A stretch of DNA of 40,357 nucleotides. Origin: RGIG3009 sp045630765 (GTDB lineage: Bacteria > Bacillota > Clostridia > Oscillospirales > Acutalibacteraceae). Made by a program: the position numbers and the translations under genes. The DNA lies in the NCBI GenBank assembly GCA_045630765.1, contig JAZQTM010000089.1, positions 1 through 40,357 on the forward strand, given 5' to 3'. The notes beneath the pieces were generated by a model, which was given only the letters and a program-made list of their open reading frames with translations, did not search any database and was not told the origin of the DNA. Shown one piece after another: positions 39,141 through 40,357 of the stretch; the stretch's first letter is position 1, and each line of letters opens with the position of its first letter.

Positions 39141-40357
39141 ATGTATGCAATCGGTTTGGACATCGGTACCACGTCCGTTTGCGGTATTCTTCAGGATACG
39201 CAAACGGGTAGGATCGTGCGTTCGCGCACCGTTGCCAACGACAGCTTTCTGAGTACCGCTAACGCTTGGGAAAAGATACAAGATCCTGAGCGGCTGTTAT
39301 CTCTTGCGGATACCATTTTAGAGGAGTTGTTGGAGGAAGCGTCGACGGTCGTATCCATTGGTGTTACCGGTCAGATGCACGGCATTGTGTATCTTAATAC
39401 AGAAGGGAAACCTGTCAGCCTGCTTGCCATTTGGCAGGACGGCAGAGGGGATCTTTTGTACAAAGACGGAAAGTCCTACGCGGAATATATGAGCGAAAAA
39501 ACGGGGTATCCGTTGGCTACCGGCTACGGTGCGGTGACCTATTTTTACGATACGGTCAACCAAAAGCTCCCCGATGATGCGGTGACATTTTGTACCATAC
39601 ACGATTTGGTGGTTTTACATCTTACCGATACGGTACAACCGTTGTTACATTCCTCCGATGCGGCAAGCCTTGGGTTGTTTGATACGGAGAAACAAGCGTA
39701 TGATAAAGCGGCAATTCAAGCGCTCGGCTTAAACGATGCGATGTTCCCGAATGTCTGCTCCGATTTTACGGTGGTGGGGCATTACAAAGGAATTCCCGTG
39801 TCGGTTGCCGTCGGTGATAATCAGGCGAGTTTTCTCGGATCGGTAGCCGATCCTGAGCACAGCCTTCTTGTGAACGTCGGCACGGGCAGTCAGATTTCTT
39901 GCTTTACGGACAAACGGTCGACCAATAAGGCGCTCGATTGCCGTCCTTTGATGGGGGATTCTTACATTCTGGCCGGTTCCTCGCTTTGCGGAGGTCGAGC
40001 CTATGCGATGCTGGAGAAATTGTTCAGAGAAATTGCGGCGGTCGTTTCGGGTGTGGATATCAAAAGTGCATATCCCGCGATGGACAAGCTGATGGAAGGG
40101 TTCGTACACGCTGAGGATTCTCTTGATGTTAGCACCCTGTTCAGCGGAACGAGAGCAAACCCGAAAGCACGCGGCAGCATTACCAACATTGGAGTGGATA
40201 ATTTGACGATGGCGGCGCTGTGCGACGGCTTTATGCAGGGCATTGCCCGCGAGTTACACGAGTTGTATGAGGCGATGCGCCCTGAACTCATCGGCGAGCG
40301 AGGTTGCCTGGTTGGGTCGGGTAACGGTGTGCGCAACAACAAAGCGTTGCGTGAACG
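39141..40357 (+). CDS. FGGY-family carbohydrate kinase, sedoheptulokinase/xylulokinase-like (partial)
   Basis: The first 405 codons are present; the frame is open to the edge of the window. IGLDIGTTSVCGIL is the phosphate-1 motif of the FGGY fold, GVTGQMHGIVYL matches the substrate-lid block of xylulokinase and sedoheptulokinase, and AIWQDGRG resembles the WQDGR of sedoheptulokinases more than the WND of xylulokinases. GDNQASFLGS and NVGTGSQIS are the second-domain blocks, and VGSGNGVRNN starts the adenosine motif. These kinases phosphorylate ketoses or polyols with ATP. It starts 10 bp after the glycyl radical gene with GAGG upstream, so the two act in one pathway. Confidence 0.88.
   Translation, partial: MYAIGLDIGTTSVCGILQDTQTGRIVRSRTVANDSFLSTANAWEKIQDPERLLSLADTILEELLEEASTVVSIGVTGQMHGIVYLNTEGKPVSLLAIWQDGRGDLLYKDGKSYAEYMSEKTGYPLATGYGAVTYFYDTVNQKLPDDAVTFCTIHDLVVLHLTDTVQPLLHSSDAASLGLFDTEKQAYDKAAIQALGLNDAMFPNVCSDFTVVGHYKGIPVSVAVGDNQASFLGSVADPEHSLLVNVGTGSQISCFTDKRSTNKALDCRPLMGDSYILAGSSLCGGRAYAMLEKLFREIAAVVSGVDIKSAYPAMDKLMEGFVHAEDSLDVSTLFSGTRANPKARGSITNIGVDNLTMAALCDGFMQGIARELHELYEAMRPELIGERGCLVGSGNGVRNNKALRE

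Overview
The window looks like a chromosomal segment of a low-to-mid GC Gram-positive bacterium of the class Clostridia, probably an Oscillospiraceae/Ruminococcaceae-like gut anaerobe. The reasons are strong Shine-Dalgarno sites (GGAGG/GAGGTG), frequent GTG and TTG starts, Bacillus-type SigA promoters with 16-17 bp spacers, the glgC-glgD-glgA order, an NdoA/MazF homologue, a YabE-like G5/3D protein, a Firmicutes-style DUF1292 gene beside 6S RNA, a glycine riboswitch, an O2-sensitive glycyl radical enzyme, and no respiratory genes. No phage, transposon, IS or CRISPR was seen. Most genes are core functions.

Layout. 1-3.1 kb: start of an unidentified minus-strand gene, then two overlapping flavoproteins (HI0933/BaiN type and COG2509 type). 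3.1-4.9 kb (minus): TlyA rRNA methyltransferase and a lipoprotein serine hydrolase. 5.0-8.2 kb (plus): overlapping Nudix, cation diffusion facilitator, ATP-grasp and membrane XRE-regulator genes. 8.2-9.3 kb: PhoU-like DUF47 protein (minus) and NdoA/MazF (plus). 9.3-14.2 kb: glycogen synthesis genes glgC, glgD, glgA, then a GT2-GtrA fusion with its own promoter. 14.3-16.3 kb: XRE regulator, histidine phosphatase, 6S RNA and DUF1292. 16.3-16.7 kb: a free-standing promoter-RNA-terminator unit with internal repeats that I cannot name. 16.7-18.0 kb: ribbon-helix-helix regulator, a small divergent gene, and two half-size TauE/SafE genes.

18.0-24.5 kb (all minus): YabE-like 3D protein, asparagine synthetase, tRNA-Leu(GAG), an alanine/glycine:Na+ symporter behind a tandem glycine riboswitch and terminator, and HflX. 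24.6-35.1 kb (all plus): an unusual PRPP synthetase, D,D-carboxypeptidase, cytosolic GH3 enzyme, glucose-6-phosphate isomerase, small P-loop protein, YceD-RpmF, then DUF512 radical SAM protein, Der and PlsY.

35.1-40.4 kb is the most accessory-looking part: an AraC/cupin regulator divergent from an operon of glycyl radical enzyme activase, a glycyl radical enzyme and a sedoheptulokinase/xylulokinase-like FGGY kinase that runs off the window. The glycyl radical enzyme keeps the dehydratase-type Cys-x-Glu active site, but its C-terminal glycine sits in RIHGTF instead of the usual RV(S/A)GY. Together these genes suggest a regulated anaerobic catabolic route for a sugar- or polyol-like substrate. 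This locus and the 16.4 kb RNA are the best candidates for something undescribed.
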